This document shows, piece by piece, positions 10,646 to 22,888 of a stretch of 64,000 nt of DNA (position 1 is the first letter of the stretch; each line of letters opens with the position of its first letter). Both the position numbers and the translations under genes were made by a program. The stretch comes from Henckelia pumila (lineage: Eukaryota; Streptophyta; Magnoliopsida; Lamiales; Gesneriaceae): positions 26,705,374 to 26,769,373 of the forward strand of contig NC_133121.1 in assembly GCF_033568475.1 (NCBI RefSeq). The letters run 5' to 3'. The notes beneath the pieces were generated by a model. That model was not told the origin of the DNA. It saw nothing but the letters and a program-made list of their open reading frames with translations, and ran no database searches.

Positions 10646-13600
10646 TGTGACGACCCGGTTCTTAATCTCTCAATCAAATTATTAACTCAATGTTCATGAA
10701 TTAAAGCTAAAGAAATAAAGCTAATTTTTTTTTTATTAAATGACCAGCGCTCGCGCGGGGTCACCCCTCGCGCGTGCGCAGCTCAATGAGGCAGAAACCC
10801 ATGGCTCGGCCTGCGCGCGCGCGAGGCTTGCTCGTTCGCAGGCCAAATGGCCAAAAATATGCTGCACACACAGCTGCTATCAAATGATGTTCTTGCTTCA
10901 TTATATCAGCTCAAATAAAGGCAAGAAGCATCATACAAGTTCCAAGATTCATTAACAAAGGTGTGTGAAGCTATTCAAAATATCATATCCAAATCTCAAG
11001 GTAAGAGTAACACAACTAATTCAAGTATAATTACAAGATCAAGTAGCAACACTCTAGACTAAATTTCAAGTATAAGTTCTACACAAGCCTAGTCCTTGAA
11101 ACTAACATAATAAGACAGCAACTTCAAATCTACACCGGATCATCATGCTAATCTCTCAAGTCTCGATTCGTCAAGCCCGTCTTGCCCTCATCCTGAATCA
11201 CCTGTTTCCATGCACACATACAAACATGACAACAGCCGGATAACTCCGGTGAGAAACATATTTCCCAGTAAAATCAACTAACATACAAATCATGTCATAT
11301 ATATCAAACTCATGATATAAAATAAAGACAATGCATGATTTAAAATAGGCTTTTCTCAAGACTTCTCTCTTTTCATCGATTGGGATCTCGAGAAGAAGAT
11401 ATCGTAACTGATCAACCAACACTCCCGATCGAGGTGGGGCTACTTACCTTACTTCTCTAGACTTTGAAGCCACTATATATGCAAATCAGATGCTAGGCTA
11501 ACTCAACCACCCAGGCCATACATATATAGTTCCTCAAATCGTCTAATCGAACGATTCCGTTCATTTCAAAATCAAGGAATAGGTTTCACAAGATGAATGC
11601 AACATATAACATCAATATAGCATTCATTAATATCATAAACTCATTCAACAATTCATATAAGAGCACAGAAAACAAACAAGCAAATACGTATGTGATTTAG
11701 GGAACTCGATACAAACCATCTCGAGTTTTAATCCCCTTCAAGTAGTAGTCCACTTTTACCTTTCAAATTTTATTCCAAGGTGATTCCAAGCTATCCAACT
11801 CTGAACAACACAACCACCAAACCTATATCAAAATCTGTTGTAAAAAACTGGCGAGTTCCCAGACCAATCACGATTGATACCCGGTGCAGCGGAAGTTTAA
11901 AATTTTTATCATGGAACGTTTCCATAGTATGGGTATCAACCGTTCATCGATTGAATTACGTGTGTGTGTGTAAAATTTAAATAACAATTATTAAATTTTA
12001 CCTCAAATCTCGCAACGAGATTAATGGACACCAACAGAACAATTCTGCTCTTGTTGTCTCTCCCTGGAACCGATGAACGCCTTCAATCAGGTCCACGAAC
12101 AGAGGTTTAATCCCTCTGATAGATTGCACTAGAAAATCTATCAGAAGTTTTCTGCGAAGAGAATACACGAATTTGATTCGTTATTCCTTACTGCGATTCA
12201 AAATCACAGACCGGAATTTTCTCGGGCAGAGGGAGGGAGAGGCGGCCGAAAACGTTTTGAGAGGGGCTAGGGTTTCGAAAATCCTGTCTCAAAATTATGA
12301 CCTGTTCTGTTTAATTTCTGTACTGAAATAACTTATTTATAATGCAGGCCACTAACACCTTAGGGCCCATTAGTCATAAGCTGGGGCCCGACAAGCAAAG
12401 CCCGCTCGTTCAGAAATTAATATAAAATTCATCGTGACTCCGATTGATGAAACGATTTCACCAATGTGCACAGAAACCATTTCTGCACGTTTTAAAGTCA
12501 AAATAAATTTTCCTGAATCCGAATTCAGTGGTTTCCAAAAATGTCCATCCCTATGTCATTTTAGGAAATCCTACTCCCTTACTCTTATTTAAGAAGTCCA
12601 ACTCCTTAGTTCATTAAATTTAACTCTTTAAATTTAACTATCTCAACGGGGATTAAAACTCCATTACACTGTGTGACCCTCAATGGTTCAGGGATACAGC
12701 TAGCCGTGGGCTCACAACTCCTTGTGACTCGGAACAACACTTTCCGACTTGCCCAACGAATCATGGTAAAGCGCCTAGCAACATCGCCCCATGATTCCCT
12801 AGGTATCACTGATAGTGCCTACAAGAACCAGTAGATTTTGGTTAACGTACAGTACGGTCCCTTCATCCATATATCCCGATCGAATCAACAACCATTGGTA
12901 TATCGAGAGTCGCTCAAGATTCGATAACTATGCAATACATCTTGAAGATCAAATTAGTGACATCGCATGTGCTACTAAGAAACCATTTCTTAAATCACAT
13001 CAAGTACTCTGGCCAGAGATTTGTCACACTAATATCTCCTCAGATCGCATAGGATATCCACACTCGCAAGTATGTGGTGAATCCTTGACAACAATGCATT
13101 GACTCCTATATGTGTCGTAACTGTACCCAATCTCGACACCTGATGACCCCCTCAGAGTCGGTAAACGAGTCAAAGCACAGTACTAGCATATAGAGTCTCC
13201 ATGATGTTTCAAGTCGTAAGGACTAATGGTGTACAACCAAAACCGCGGACTTTATCCACTCGATAAGTGATAACCACTTGGAAAGTCCGGATAGGGTAGT
13301 TCGACTATTCATCCTATGAATATCCATTTGCATGCTTCGAACATCTCCATGTTCCCTACCAATGAAACGTGGTACTCCGCATCGCAAATGCTAGTCTCAA
13401 ACTCGAGCGATCCTTATCCTTATTATCGAACGGCTCAATCGACTAGGAACGGTTTTAGAATATACAGTGACTATAAGATGTATTTCATGATAGACATCCC
13501 CATGTTCTACCACATCTTACATACACTATAGTATATTCAAGGTCTTTATCAAAACAACAATAGTATATCACAATATAACAATATGAAGTAATATAAAGTC

Positions 13601-14578
13601 ATTGCCATAAAAGTGTAAATAATATTAAACAAAAGATTGTTTATACAAAGAGTCAACAAAGCCCATAGCCACACAGTTGGCTCACTGGGCACCCACTCTT
13701 ACAAAATCTGCATTCAAGTACCATACAACTCTATTATAAAATAGCTTCAAACCTTGCTTCAATCTCTATCGGTTCGAAATCGGGATTCTCGAGTTGACGT
13801 CCCCTGTTTACGAACTGAAATCACATCATATTTACCAAGGAAACATCAGCTAAAAATTCATGCAAACGCAGGTCAATACGAACAAGAAAAACAACCTCAA
13901 TTCACAAGTTCGGCGGCGTAACGGCTAAATTCGGCAACCCGAAACTCAACTATCTCAAAGCTCACAAACATATATAACATATATCAGCTATATATCACTA
14001 AAACCCAGCATATCAAATGCTAAAAATTTCGAATTAATTTTTGGAAATTCATAGCAAACTGATACAACATCCGTTCTCTGAACCGTCTTTGATATAACAA
14101 TGCATAAAAACTCAACAACATCAATTCATAAGAAAATCTGATGGATGCCCCATATATCAATTTCGAAATCATCTAAATCAAGAGAATACTTACATCAATT
14201 GATAGCCCTTTTTCCTGAGGATTCCAAAACACTTTTCGGAATCAAAATCGGATAACCGAAACTCAAAATATAGCAATTGGAAGATGAAGAAGAAGCTTGG
14301 GGTTCCTTTCTTTGCACTCTCGGTTCCTTCTCTGATTTTTCTGATGGACAATAGTATCATACACGTTTAAACTCATATGCAAGACAAGTATCCAAGTACA
14401 ATCTGAAAATTGCATTTTGGCCCCTCAAATCTTCAATAATTGCAATTTAATCCTCAGTCTCTCATTTCATTCAATTTCAATCCTAAATAATTTAAGAATA
14501 TTAGAATTTAAATCAAAACTCCAAATATTCCCAAATTACATATTCTCGGATTAAAATTAAATAATTTCGGGCGTTAGA
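10646..14578 (-). repeat. Gypsy-1 5' LTR, enlarged by a solo Copia LTR
   Basis: It pairs with 3464-5528 once the 1,868-bp insertion at 11836-13703 and one TSD copy are removed, leaving about 2,060 bp. The minus-strand start reads TCTAACGCCCG where the other copy has TGTAACGCCCG, so the terminal TG has mutated. The CG-dense block recurs at about 10745-10845. Confidence 0.92.
11836..13703 (-). repeat. Solo LTR of the Copia-1/Copia-2 family
   Basis: A single 1,868-bp LTR with TG...CA ends and the 5-bp TSD AAATC (11831-11835 and 13704-13708). It is homologous over its length to the LTRs at 19502, 26624, 31421 and 45967, in minus orientation. It has no internal region, so it is the footprint of unequal LTR-LTR recombination. 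The empty site is preserved in the other Gypsy-1 LTR near 4665-4680. It is visibly more diverged than the other family copies. Confidence 0.93.
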
Positions 14579-15014
14579 ATATTTGTGTAATCTATTTTTA
14601 TAGTGCTTGAAAATAAAAGTTGTGTATACTCGAGTGTGAAGACGAGTTTATCGAGTTTTTGTGGCTATCCTTGGAGCCCTCAAGGCCAAGAGACGCGGTG
14701 ATCATGTTGTTGTTGTTGTATCGGCTTACTTGGAGCCATCAAGGCCAAGACGAAGTGCTAGTGATACCTTGGTTTATCGACCTTAACCAATAAGGGGAGA
14801 TGTAGACGATTTATCATCAAACTTCCATAAACATATCCTCTCTTATTTACCGCTTTATTTAATTTCCGTCATTTAATTTATTTATTACTGCATTTATTTT
14901 TTATTGCCCCTAAGTCTTCCGCTTGCGTTTTTGCAAAATCATTTTAAATTGCTAAAGTTGCCAATAGAACCTAATTCTCTCCCCCCCCCCCCCCCCCAAT
15001 TAGGTTCTAACAAG

Positions 15015-15027
15015 TGGTATCAGAACC
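15015..15027 (+). other. Primer-binding site of the Sirevirus-like element
   Basis: TGGTATCAGAACC, two bases after the LTR end, matches the initiator-methionine tRNA 3' end with one difference from the more common TGGTATCAGAGCC. Confidence 0.85.
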
Positions 15028-15057
15028 ACATTTTGAAAATATTTTTCAAAAGGCTCT

Positions 15058-16291
15058 ATGGCTAATCTAGCGAGTAATTATGCTGAAGGGTAATCAGCCA
15101 ATCGTCCTCCTCTTTTCAATGGAATAAATTACGGGTATTGGAAAAATAAAATGTCACTATATATCCAATCTGTAGACTATGACCTTTGGAAAGTAACAAT
15201 GAAAAGCCCCTACATCCCTATGAATAATGGATGGTATCGAAGTTCCAAAAAGAATGGACGACTTTTCAAAAGAGGATATGCGATTAATTTCTCAAAGTGC
15301 TAAAGCTATGAATATTTTGCATTGTTATGTAGATATGAATGTGTACAACCGGATCTCTATGTGCTCTTCCACAAAAGAGATTCGGGACAAATTGAAGATT
15401 TGCCACGAGGGAACAAATCAAGTGAAGGAGAATAAGATTGATCTTCTACAACTGAAACACGAGATATTTGAGATGGATATCGACATGATGTTTCGAAGGA
15501 TCACTCAAATCATCAACGAACTTGCCCAAATCGGTGAACCCTATCCAACCAAGAAATTATGGAGAAGAGTACTTCGAGCACTACCCAAGTAGTGGGATGC
15601 AAAATGAACGGCGATTATCGAGTAAAAGAAGGCGACACTGCCTCCTATGATCTCGAGAAACTTCATGGGACCCTAAAAACCCATGAGCTAGAATTATGCA
15701 CAAGAGAGGAGATAAAGAAAGAGGATGAAAAGATCAAAGAAAAGGGGATAGTCTTATCAAGCATAGTTGAAGAAGAAGAAGATGATATGACGCTTTTTGC
15801 AAGGAAATTCAAAAAATTCATACGAGTGAATAAATTAAAAAAAGAGAAGAAGCTGGATTGCTGCAACTGCCAACAACAGGGGAACTATGCAAATGAATGC
15901 CCTCTCAAGAAGAAAGTTGACAAGGGGAAAAATAAGGTACTCATAACAACATGGAGTGATAGTGACGATGACGATGAGGAAGACAACGTCTGTCTCATGG
16001 CTAAGGATGATGACATCGTCTCCGACGATGATGATGAAGCACCTTCTTATGATGAGTTAATACATGCCTATAAAATTATGTTTGACATGGCTAAATCACT
16101 TAGAAAAGAAAATAGAAATTTGAAAAATGAATTAGAATCTATGGAGCATGAAAACGTAAGATTAAAGGATGACATAGCTCACCTAAATTTGATAAATTCA
16201 ATGTTAGTAGCAATAAATTGAATAATCTACTAAGCATGAAATGGTGTAGATTTGATAAAGGTGGATTAGGATATGGTAGTAAATCTAATGA
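15058..16291 (+). pseudogene. Sirevirus-like gag, broken
   Basis: Starts at the ATG at 15058 (MANLASNYAEG, then a stop). The gag N-terminus RPPLFNGINYGYWKNKM is the substrate-like motif typical of Copia gag. Frameshifts near 15225 and 15620 divide it into three open pieces (15058-15224, 15227-15592, 15559-16221). The middle piece contains ISQSAKAMNILHC and the third contains an ARKFKKFIR block. The zinc knuckle reads CCNCQQQGNYANEC, with asparagine replacing the CCHC histidine. After it come the acidic SDSDDDDEEDNVCLMA stretch and a heptad-rich coiled coil (KSLRKENRNLKNELES), both typical of Sirevirus gag. The frame resumes at 59196 beyond the nested insertion. Confidence 0.85.
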
Positions 16292-17707
16292 TGTTGCGTA
16301 TTTTTCGCTCGCAAGCATACGGTGTCAAGTTATAATATAGGAATTAAGTCCAATTCGATCCCATAGAGAATGAATAAAATGATATTATATTAAATATTTT
16401 CAATTAATAAAATATTAATCCTATATAGAGCTACGATGATGGTTTGAGTTTAAAAAAATAAAAATTGCAATGATTAAAATTAATTAACGATGAGTTTGAA
16501 AGACGAAAGTTCAAGGATTGACAAATTCTAGAGGTTCGATTTCACTAGACTATCCACCAGTTTAATTCCTAAAGAAATCTATATCATAAATTCTTCTAGT
16601 TTACTAACCAAGAATTATCAAACTCAATATTTCTATCAAAGTTTAGATATCAAATTCGTTAAACAACACAATTCTTACAATGGCTTCAATGGACTTATAG
16701 GCCTCTCGAACTCTATAAACACCAATGATGTATTTTCCTATGGTCAAATTTAAAAATATCCTCTCTCGAGTGGTAGATTTCAAATAAATATAACAATTCA
16801 ACCAGTGACCAATTAATTGAACGCAATCAATTCAGGAAAACACAAATAAACCGAATGAAGAATTCCAATATATCAATCAAAATATCAAAAACACGGTCTC
16901 AAGTCAAGATCCGTATACCCTCTAGACTAAAAAATTAGTTCATGATAAATTATGCAATAAACCAAACATGTTTTTCCAACACTTCATCGAACTAAAAATA
17001 GAGTATCAAAGTTAATCAAGAACAAAGTTAGAATAAGCTTCTCTGTCGTCGGATGTCGTCGTCTTCCTCATTCGTACCGAGTTCTTTGGCTCTTGTGTGC
17101 TCCCAAAACTTCAATCCGTCTTTAGTCTCTAAAACTGATGCAAACCCTCGATTTCCTTTCAAATAAGCCAAGAAATCCTTTTAAAATCCGAGAAATAAAA
17201 GTTTCCAAAAATATGAACCCGCAGGGCGCGGGTGCGCTTCGCACTAGTGCAGGTGCGCTGTAATTTTTTCCTCCAGGGCACAGCAGCGCTGCCCTCGGGC
17301 TCATGGGCGTTGATTGCATCACAATTCTGTGGAAATTACAAGCTCCAGGGCGCGGGTGTGCCGGTGTGCGGGCGTGGGTGCGCTCTGCATTGTTTTTTCT
17401 TGTGCGGAATTCTTAAAAAAAATCATATCTTGAGTTTTAGCTGTTGGATCGAGCTGAAATTTTGACAACATATTTAAAACATCTTAAAATCATTAACGGT
17501 GGAGATCAAATTTGGATCTCTCTAGCATCTCAGATAAATTTTGAAAGTTTGCTGCTCCGTAATTCCTTCTTTTGCCTCTTCTTGGTACTTTTACTCAATT
17601 CCTCGCATATCACAAAAACAACAACAAATACACATAAAATTCGCTCGATATATCACAAAACTAAAGTCAAATAATATGTAAATTAAGTGCATAAATTGCA
17701 CTTATCA
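16292..17707 (-). repeat. Gypsy-3 3' LTR
   Basis: A 1,416-bp LTR; on the minus strand it starts TGATAAGTGCAA and ends in ...ACGCAACA. It aligns with 57736-59190. A block present in the other copy (about 58071-58127) is absent here. A CG-rich segment lies at about 17222-17390. Confidence 0.9.
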
Positions 17708-18699
17708 AATTCCCTCAAACTTAGACTTTTGCTAGTCCCGAGCAAAACAATAATGAGTAATATAATCGACCTTCGAATTTTATATTCCAAGATCCAATCT
17801 ACATGTCGGCTAATTTTTTCAAAAGTTCTCGTGTGTGTGATTTTCCAATCTCATCTACCCATCTAACTTTCGATAAAATCTTGCAATCCATAAGCTTCAT
17901 AGATTCATTAACTCTGCCCCCAAGTTTCAAAACACAATCAACCAAGTTCAATATTTATTTACACAGATCAAAAGGACTTTTTTCGGTTAACATTTAGGCT
18001 CAAGCAATTTAAGTAGGAAACATGTATCCAGATATGTATCAATGGCAATCAAAGACTCAAGATTCAAGCAAAGAGAATAGGATCATATCAGATTGGGTAG
18101 TATTGAGTAGCTAATATATTATTTGCATTTTATTTGCAGATATTGATCTTGGCTTCCTTCTACTCTATACATTCTTCATATTTTTGCCTTCTATTTTTAT
18201 TTTTGGACTATAATTTCAATCCATTTTTTTTCTTTTCAAGGCTCCCCTCACCTTTTGTCCTCCGCTATTACTTTTTCTTTGAACTTTTGCAACTTTTACC
18301 TGTTCATTTTGATTTTGGAATTTTCATATCAAGGATAACAAATTAATAATGGCTAAAAAGGATCAATGAACTCAACAAAATTGTCTAAATCACCTATCTG
18401 TTCATAAAAATCTACCTTAGTTTCAAGAAAAAAATCACAAGAGTTAAGAATTAATTCCTCTAATCCACATCACAAGTCCACATAATTGTTCTCTAATTGC
18501 TAAGAGTATCAAAAATCATGGAATTTGTGCATATTGTTGAGAACTCAAGATTAAATATAGCTAACAGTGACTTTTCAGCACAAAAATATTTTTCATAATA
18601 GGCCAACACATTTACAATATCATGCATTTAACTCAAACTAACTCATCAAAAAATTTCAATTTTTCACACATCCCCAAACATAAATACGTGCATTGTCCT
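17708..18699. other. Gypsy-3 internal 3' region, non-coding
   Basis: AT-rich sequence between the Gypsy-3 3' LTR and the insertion point of the large Athila-like element. The purine-rich tract AAGTTTGAGGGAATT, read on the minus strand beside the LTR, is a plausible polypurine tract. I find no coding region. Confidence 0.55.
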
Positions 18700-19501
18700 T
18701 GACCGGCTAAATCGGTGTGATTAAAAATCAACTGACAAGCGCACCAGGTCAAATTATAATATAGTGAACAAAATTCCAGATGTCGAACCCACAGGGACTG
18801 TATATATATGAATATCAAAATATATTTATTTCTACTTAATCTAGACTAATGAATAAAGGTGATTCAGATTTTAAACTAATAATAGAAAGTTTCAATTAAA
18901 ATTAAATTAAATAAAACGCATCTGGAAATTTTAGATTTAAATCAAATTTGGGAAATACTCGATCAAGGACACACGTAGGTACCAGACAATTCAAGTAACA
19001 AGCAGTCAATCTAAGATATCAGACTTAATCTTAATTCACGAGAATTTTCCTAATTTGTTCGAAGGACTATTTCTAGAACAATCAAACCTATTCAAATATT
19101 GATGAACTAATCTTTTGTAATTCTAATCAAATTTGAATGCATGAATAACTATGAAAATTCAGTAAATATCTAAACCGCATAATGAAACCGAATTCTATTT
19201 CTAGTCAGTTTTACACTATGTTGATTATCGAAGTGATCAAAATCGAAACCTCCTCTGTCGAATTGGAATCAATTAACATGCAAGCAAATAACAGGCCAGG
19301 AAATTCACAAGGCAAATATAAATTCAATAAACAATAAATTCAAATCAAGTCTAAAAATTTCAAATAAACAAGCGAGTTTTCTACATCAATTGTCTGGCCC
19401 AATCACGTGGCCTTGATCGAATAAAATCTACTACTCACTAATAAACATGATTAAATAAATCAAGTCTAAAAACATAAAATAAAAAATACTAGAGTGGAAG
19501 A

Positions 19502-21347
19502 TGTTGTAGAACTCGGCGATCAGATCAATCAGGATTGATACCCGGTGCAGCGGAAGTTTAAAATTTTTGTATGGAACGATTCCATAATAGGTATCAACCT
19601 TACGATTAAATTGTGTGTGTAAAAATAAATAACAATTATAAATTTTTACCTCCAATCTCGAATCGAGATTATGGACACCAACAGATTGCTCTTCTCTTGT
19701 TGTATATCCCTGGAACTGATGGACGAACTGTTCTTCAATCAGGTCCACGAACGGATAATTAATCCCTCTGATAGATTGCACTAGAAAATCTATTAGAAGT
19801 TTCTACGAAGAGAATTAACGAATTTGATCCGTTAAACCAGACTGTAATTCAAAATTCACAGGCTGGATTTTACCGAGTAGAGAAGGAGGGGGGGGGGGCG
19901 GCCACTATTGATAGAAAATACTTAGGTTTTCGAAAATTGTGACCTGTTGTATGTAATTTTTGTACTGCAATAACTTATTTATAATGTAGGCCACTAACAG
20001 CTTAGGGCCCATTAGTCATAAGTTCAAGCCCGACAAGCAAAGCCCGCATGTTCAGAAATTAATATAAAATTCATCGTGACTCCGATTGATAAACCGATTT
20101 TACCAATGTGCACAGAAACCATTTCTGCATCTTTTAAAGTCAAGATAAATTTTTCTGAATCCGAATTCAGTGGTTTCCAAAAATGTCCATCCCTATGTCA
20201 TTTTAGGAAATCTTACTCCTCTACTCTTAAATAAGAAGTCCAACTTCTTTGTTCATTAAATTTAACTCTTTAAATTTAACTATCTCAACGGGGATTAAAA
20301 ATCCAGTACACTGTGTGACCCTCAATGGTTCAGGGATACAGCTAGCCGTGGGTTCACAACTCCTTGTGACTCGGAACAACAATTTCCGACTTGCCCATCG
20401 AATCATGGTATGAGCGCCTAGCAACATCGCCCCATGATTCCCTAGGTATCACTGATAGTGCCTACAAGAACCAATAGATTTTGGTTAGCGTACAGTACGA
20501 TCCCTTCATCCAAATATCCCGATCGAATCAACAACCATTGGTATATCGAGAGTCGTTCGAGATTCGATAACTATGCAATACATCTTGAAGATCAAATAGT
20601 GACATTGCATGTGCTACTAAGAAACCATTTCTTAAATCACATCATGTACTCTGGCCAGAGATTCGTCACACTAATATCTCCTCAGATCGTATAGGATATC
20701 CACACTCGCAAGTATGTGGTGAATCCTTGACAACAAAGCATCGACTCCTATATGTGTCGTAACTGTACCCAATCCCGACACCTGATGACCCCAATAGAGT
20801 CGGTAAACGAGTCAAAGCACAGTACTAGCATATAGAGTCTCAATGATGTTTCAAGTAATAAGGACTAATGGTGTACAACCAAAACCGCGGACTATATCCA
20901 CTCGATAAGTGATAACCACTTGGAAAGTCCGAATAGGGTAGTTCGATCATTCATCATCTGAATATCCATTTGCATGCTTCGAACATCTCTATGTTCCTTA
21001 CCAATGAAACGTGGTACTCCGCATCGCAAATGCTAGTCTCAAACTCGAGCGATCCTTATCCTTATTATCGGACGGCTCAATCGACTAGGAACAGTTTAGA
21101 ATATACAGTGACTATAAGATGTGTTTCATGATAGACATCTCCATGTTCTACCACATCTTACATACACTATAGTATATTCAAGGTCTTTATCAAAACAACA
21201 ATAGTATATCACAATATCACAATATGAAGAAAGATAAAGTCATTGCCTTTAATAAAAGTGTAAATAATATTAAACAAAAGATTGTTTATACAAAGAGTCA
21301 TCAAAGCCCTTAGCCACAAGTTGGCTCACCGGGCACCCACTCTTTCA
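19502..21347 (-). repeat. Copia-1 3' LTR
   Basis: The plus strand reads TGTTGTAGAAC at the left and ACTCTTTCA at the right, matching the inverse LTR ends of the family. A TATAAATAA box reads on the minus strand at 19975-19983. The purine tract GGGCAAGTGGGAGAT (minus strand) adjoins the right end. Confidence 0.94.
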
Positions 21348-21362
21348 ATCTCCCACTTGCCC
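21348..21362 (-). other. Polypurine tract of Copia-1
   Basis: The minus strand reads GGGCAAGTGGGAGAT directly upstream of the 3' LTR. The same tract occurs in Copia-2 at 45952-45966. Confidence 0.85.
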
Positions 21363-21367
21363 TATAG

Positions 21368-22888
21368 CTAACTATTCATACTACGTAGACCCATTGCTTC
21401 GCGATGTTTGTCAAATAATGGTCCTGGCAAGGGCTTAGTAAGTGGATCAGCGATATTGTCTGCAGAGGCCACTCTTTCGACAGTGATGTCTCCTCTTTCC
21501 ACAATCTCCCGGATGATGTGGTATTTCCTCAGTACGTGTTTGGATCTTTGATGAGACCTTGGTTCCTTTGCCTGAGCAATGGCACCCGTGTTGTCACAGT
21601 ACACCGGGACTGGACCAACAACTTCAGGAATAACGCCCAACTCTTGGACGAAATTCCTCATCCAAACGGCCTCTTTAGCAGCAGCTGATGCTGCAATGTA
21701 TTCAGCCTCAGTGGTGGAATCCGTTGTGGTGTCCTGCTTGGAACTCTTCCAAGAGACAACACCGCCATTGAGCATGAACACAAATCCAGAGGTTGACTTC
21801 GAGTCATCCACGTCACTTTGGAAGCTAGAGTCGGTATAGCCTTCCAATTTTAGTTCTCTTCCTCCATATACCATGAACATATTCTTAGTCCTTCGTAAGT
21901 ACTTAAGAATGTCCTTCACGGCTTTCCAATGCATTTGACCGGGATTAGCTTGATATCTGCTCGTGACACTCAGAGCAAATGCTACATCCGGTCTGGTAGA
22001 TATCATCCCATACATGATACTACCTATGGCTGACGCATATGGTACATGTGTCATTTTCTCTATCTCTTCATCCATCTTGGGACACATAGACTTGGATAGA
22101 GAAACTCCATGACACATGGGTAGATGTCCTCTCTTGGACCCATCCATTGAAAACCGTTTCAATATGGTGTCGATGTAGGTTGATTGAGTGAGTCCTATCA
22201 TTCTCTTAGATCTATCTCTATAGATTTGTATCCCAAGAATATAGGATGCCTCACCCAAATCCTTCATCGAGAATCTACCTGATAACCATATCTTTGTTGA
22301 CTGCAACATCCCTACGTCATTCCCAATGAGTAGGATGTCATCAACATAAAGTACTAAGAATGTCACAGCATCCTTAACTACTTTCTTGTACACGCATGGT
22401 TCCTCCGGATTCTTGATGAAACCAAAATCCTTTATTGTTTCATCAAATTTCTGGTTCCAACTTCTTGATGCTTGTTTTAGACCATAAATTGATCTCTGAA
22501 GCTTGCATACCTTATGCTCGCTTCCCATGGATGTGTACCCCTCAGGCTACTTCATATAGATTTCTTCCTTAATGTCTCCATTAAGAAACGCAGTCTTCAC
22601 ATCCATTTGCCATATCTCATAGTCATACCATGCAGCTATGGCAATAAGGATTCTTATGGACTTGAACATTGCAACTGGTGAAAAGGTTTCATCATAGTCA
22701 ACTCCTTGTCTTTGAGTATAACCTTTTGCCACCAATCGCGCCTTGTAGGTCAATACCTTACCATCAGGCCCAAGATTTCTTTTGTAGATCCATTTACACC
22801 CTATTGGAACAATTCCATCGGGAGGATCTACTAAAGACCAAACTTGGTTTGTATGCATCGAATCTATTTCCGACTGCATAGCTTCAAG
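21368..22888 (-). pseudogene. Copia-1 reverse transcriptase and RNase H
   Basis: The RT fingers (NQVWSLVDPPDGIVPIGCKW, KARLVAKGYTQRQGVDYDET, WQMDVKTAFLNGD) lie in 22547-22879. The palm and RNase H are in 21368-22528. The catalytic box FLVLYVDDILLIGND is intact. RNase H shows GYTDSSFQSDVDDSKSTSG, TDSTTEAEYIAAS and VYCDNTGAI with all expected acidic residues. One nonsense codon (CAG in Copia-2, TAG here, about 22544-22546) separates the two halves. Another (TGG in Copia-2, TAG here, about 22886-22888) separates RT from the upstream integrase. All pieces share one frame, so this is a single pol frame with two stop mutations. Confidence 0.92.

Larger units (their letters stand above)
3464..14578 (-). 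mobile_element. Chromovirus-like Ty3 (Gypsy) element 'Gypsy-1', inserted in the Sirevirus LTR
   Basis: A complete Ty3 element in minus orientation: 3' LTR 3464-5528, polypurine tract, a gag-pol relic between 10211 and 5626, tRNA-iMet-type primer site, and 5' LTR 10646-14578. It is flanked by the 5-bp TSD ATATT (3459-3463 and 14579-14583). Domain order gag-PR-RT-RNaseH-INT and a C-terminal chromodomain-like tail fit the chromovirus branch (Tekay/Del-like). Excluding the solo Copia LTR inside its 5' LTR, its own length is about 9.2 kb. Multiple nonsense codons, a frameshift and lost catalytic residues make it non-functional. Confidence 0.93.
2695..15012 (+). repeat. Sirevirus-like 5' LTR (split by a Ty3 insertion)
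   Basis: The LTR runs from TGTTACGCC at 2695 to TTCTAACA at 15012, with the Ty3 element 3464-14578 and one TSD copy inserted. Its own length is about 1.2 kb. The TG...CA ends and the tRNA-iMet primer site two bases past the end support these limits. No second LTR is visible, so the left boundary and any TSD (candidate CGTTA at 2690-2694) cannot be cross-checked. The right piece (14584-15012) includes a run of about 17 C at 14980-14997. Confidence 0.75.

Noticed and set aside
12606..13102. Short open frames recurring at 12606, 20227, 27350, 32331, 46877 and 20458, 27581
   Set aside because: All lie inside copies of one Copia LTR. Their recurrence comes from LTR copies and not from a gene family, and both strands are open.
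19431..19781. Minus-strand frame of 116 codons, repeated at 26586-26903
   Set aside because: It crosses the boundary between Athila-2 and the Copia-1 LTR, so it is a chance frame in LTR sequence.
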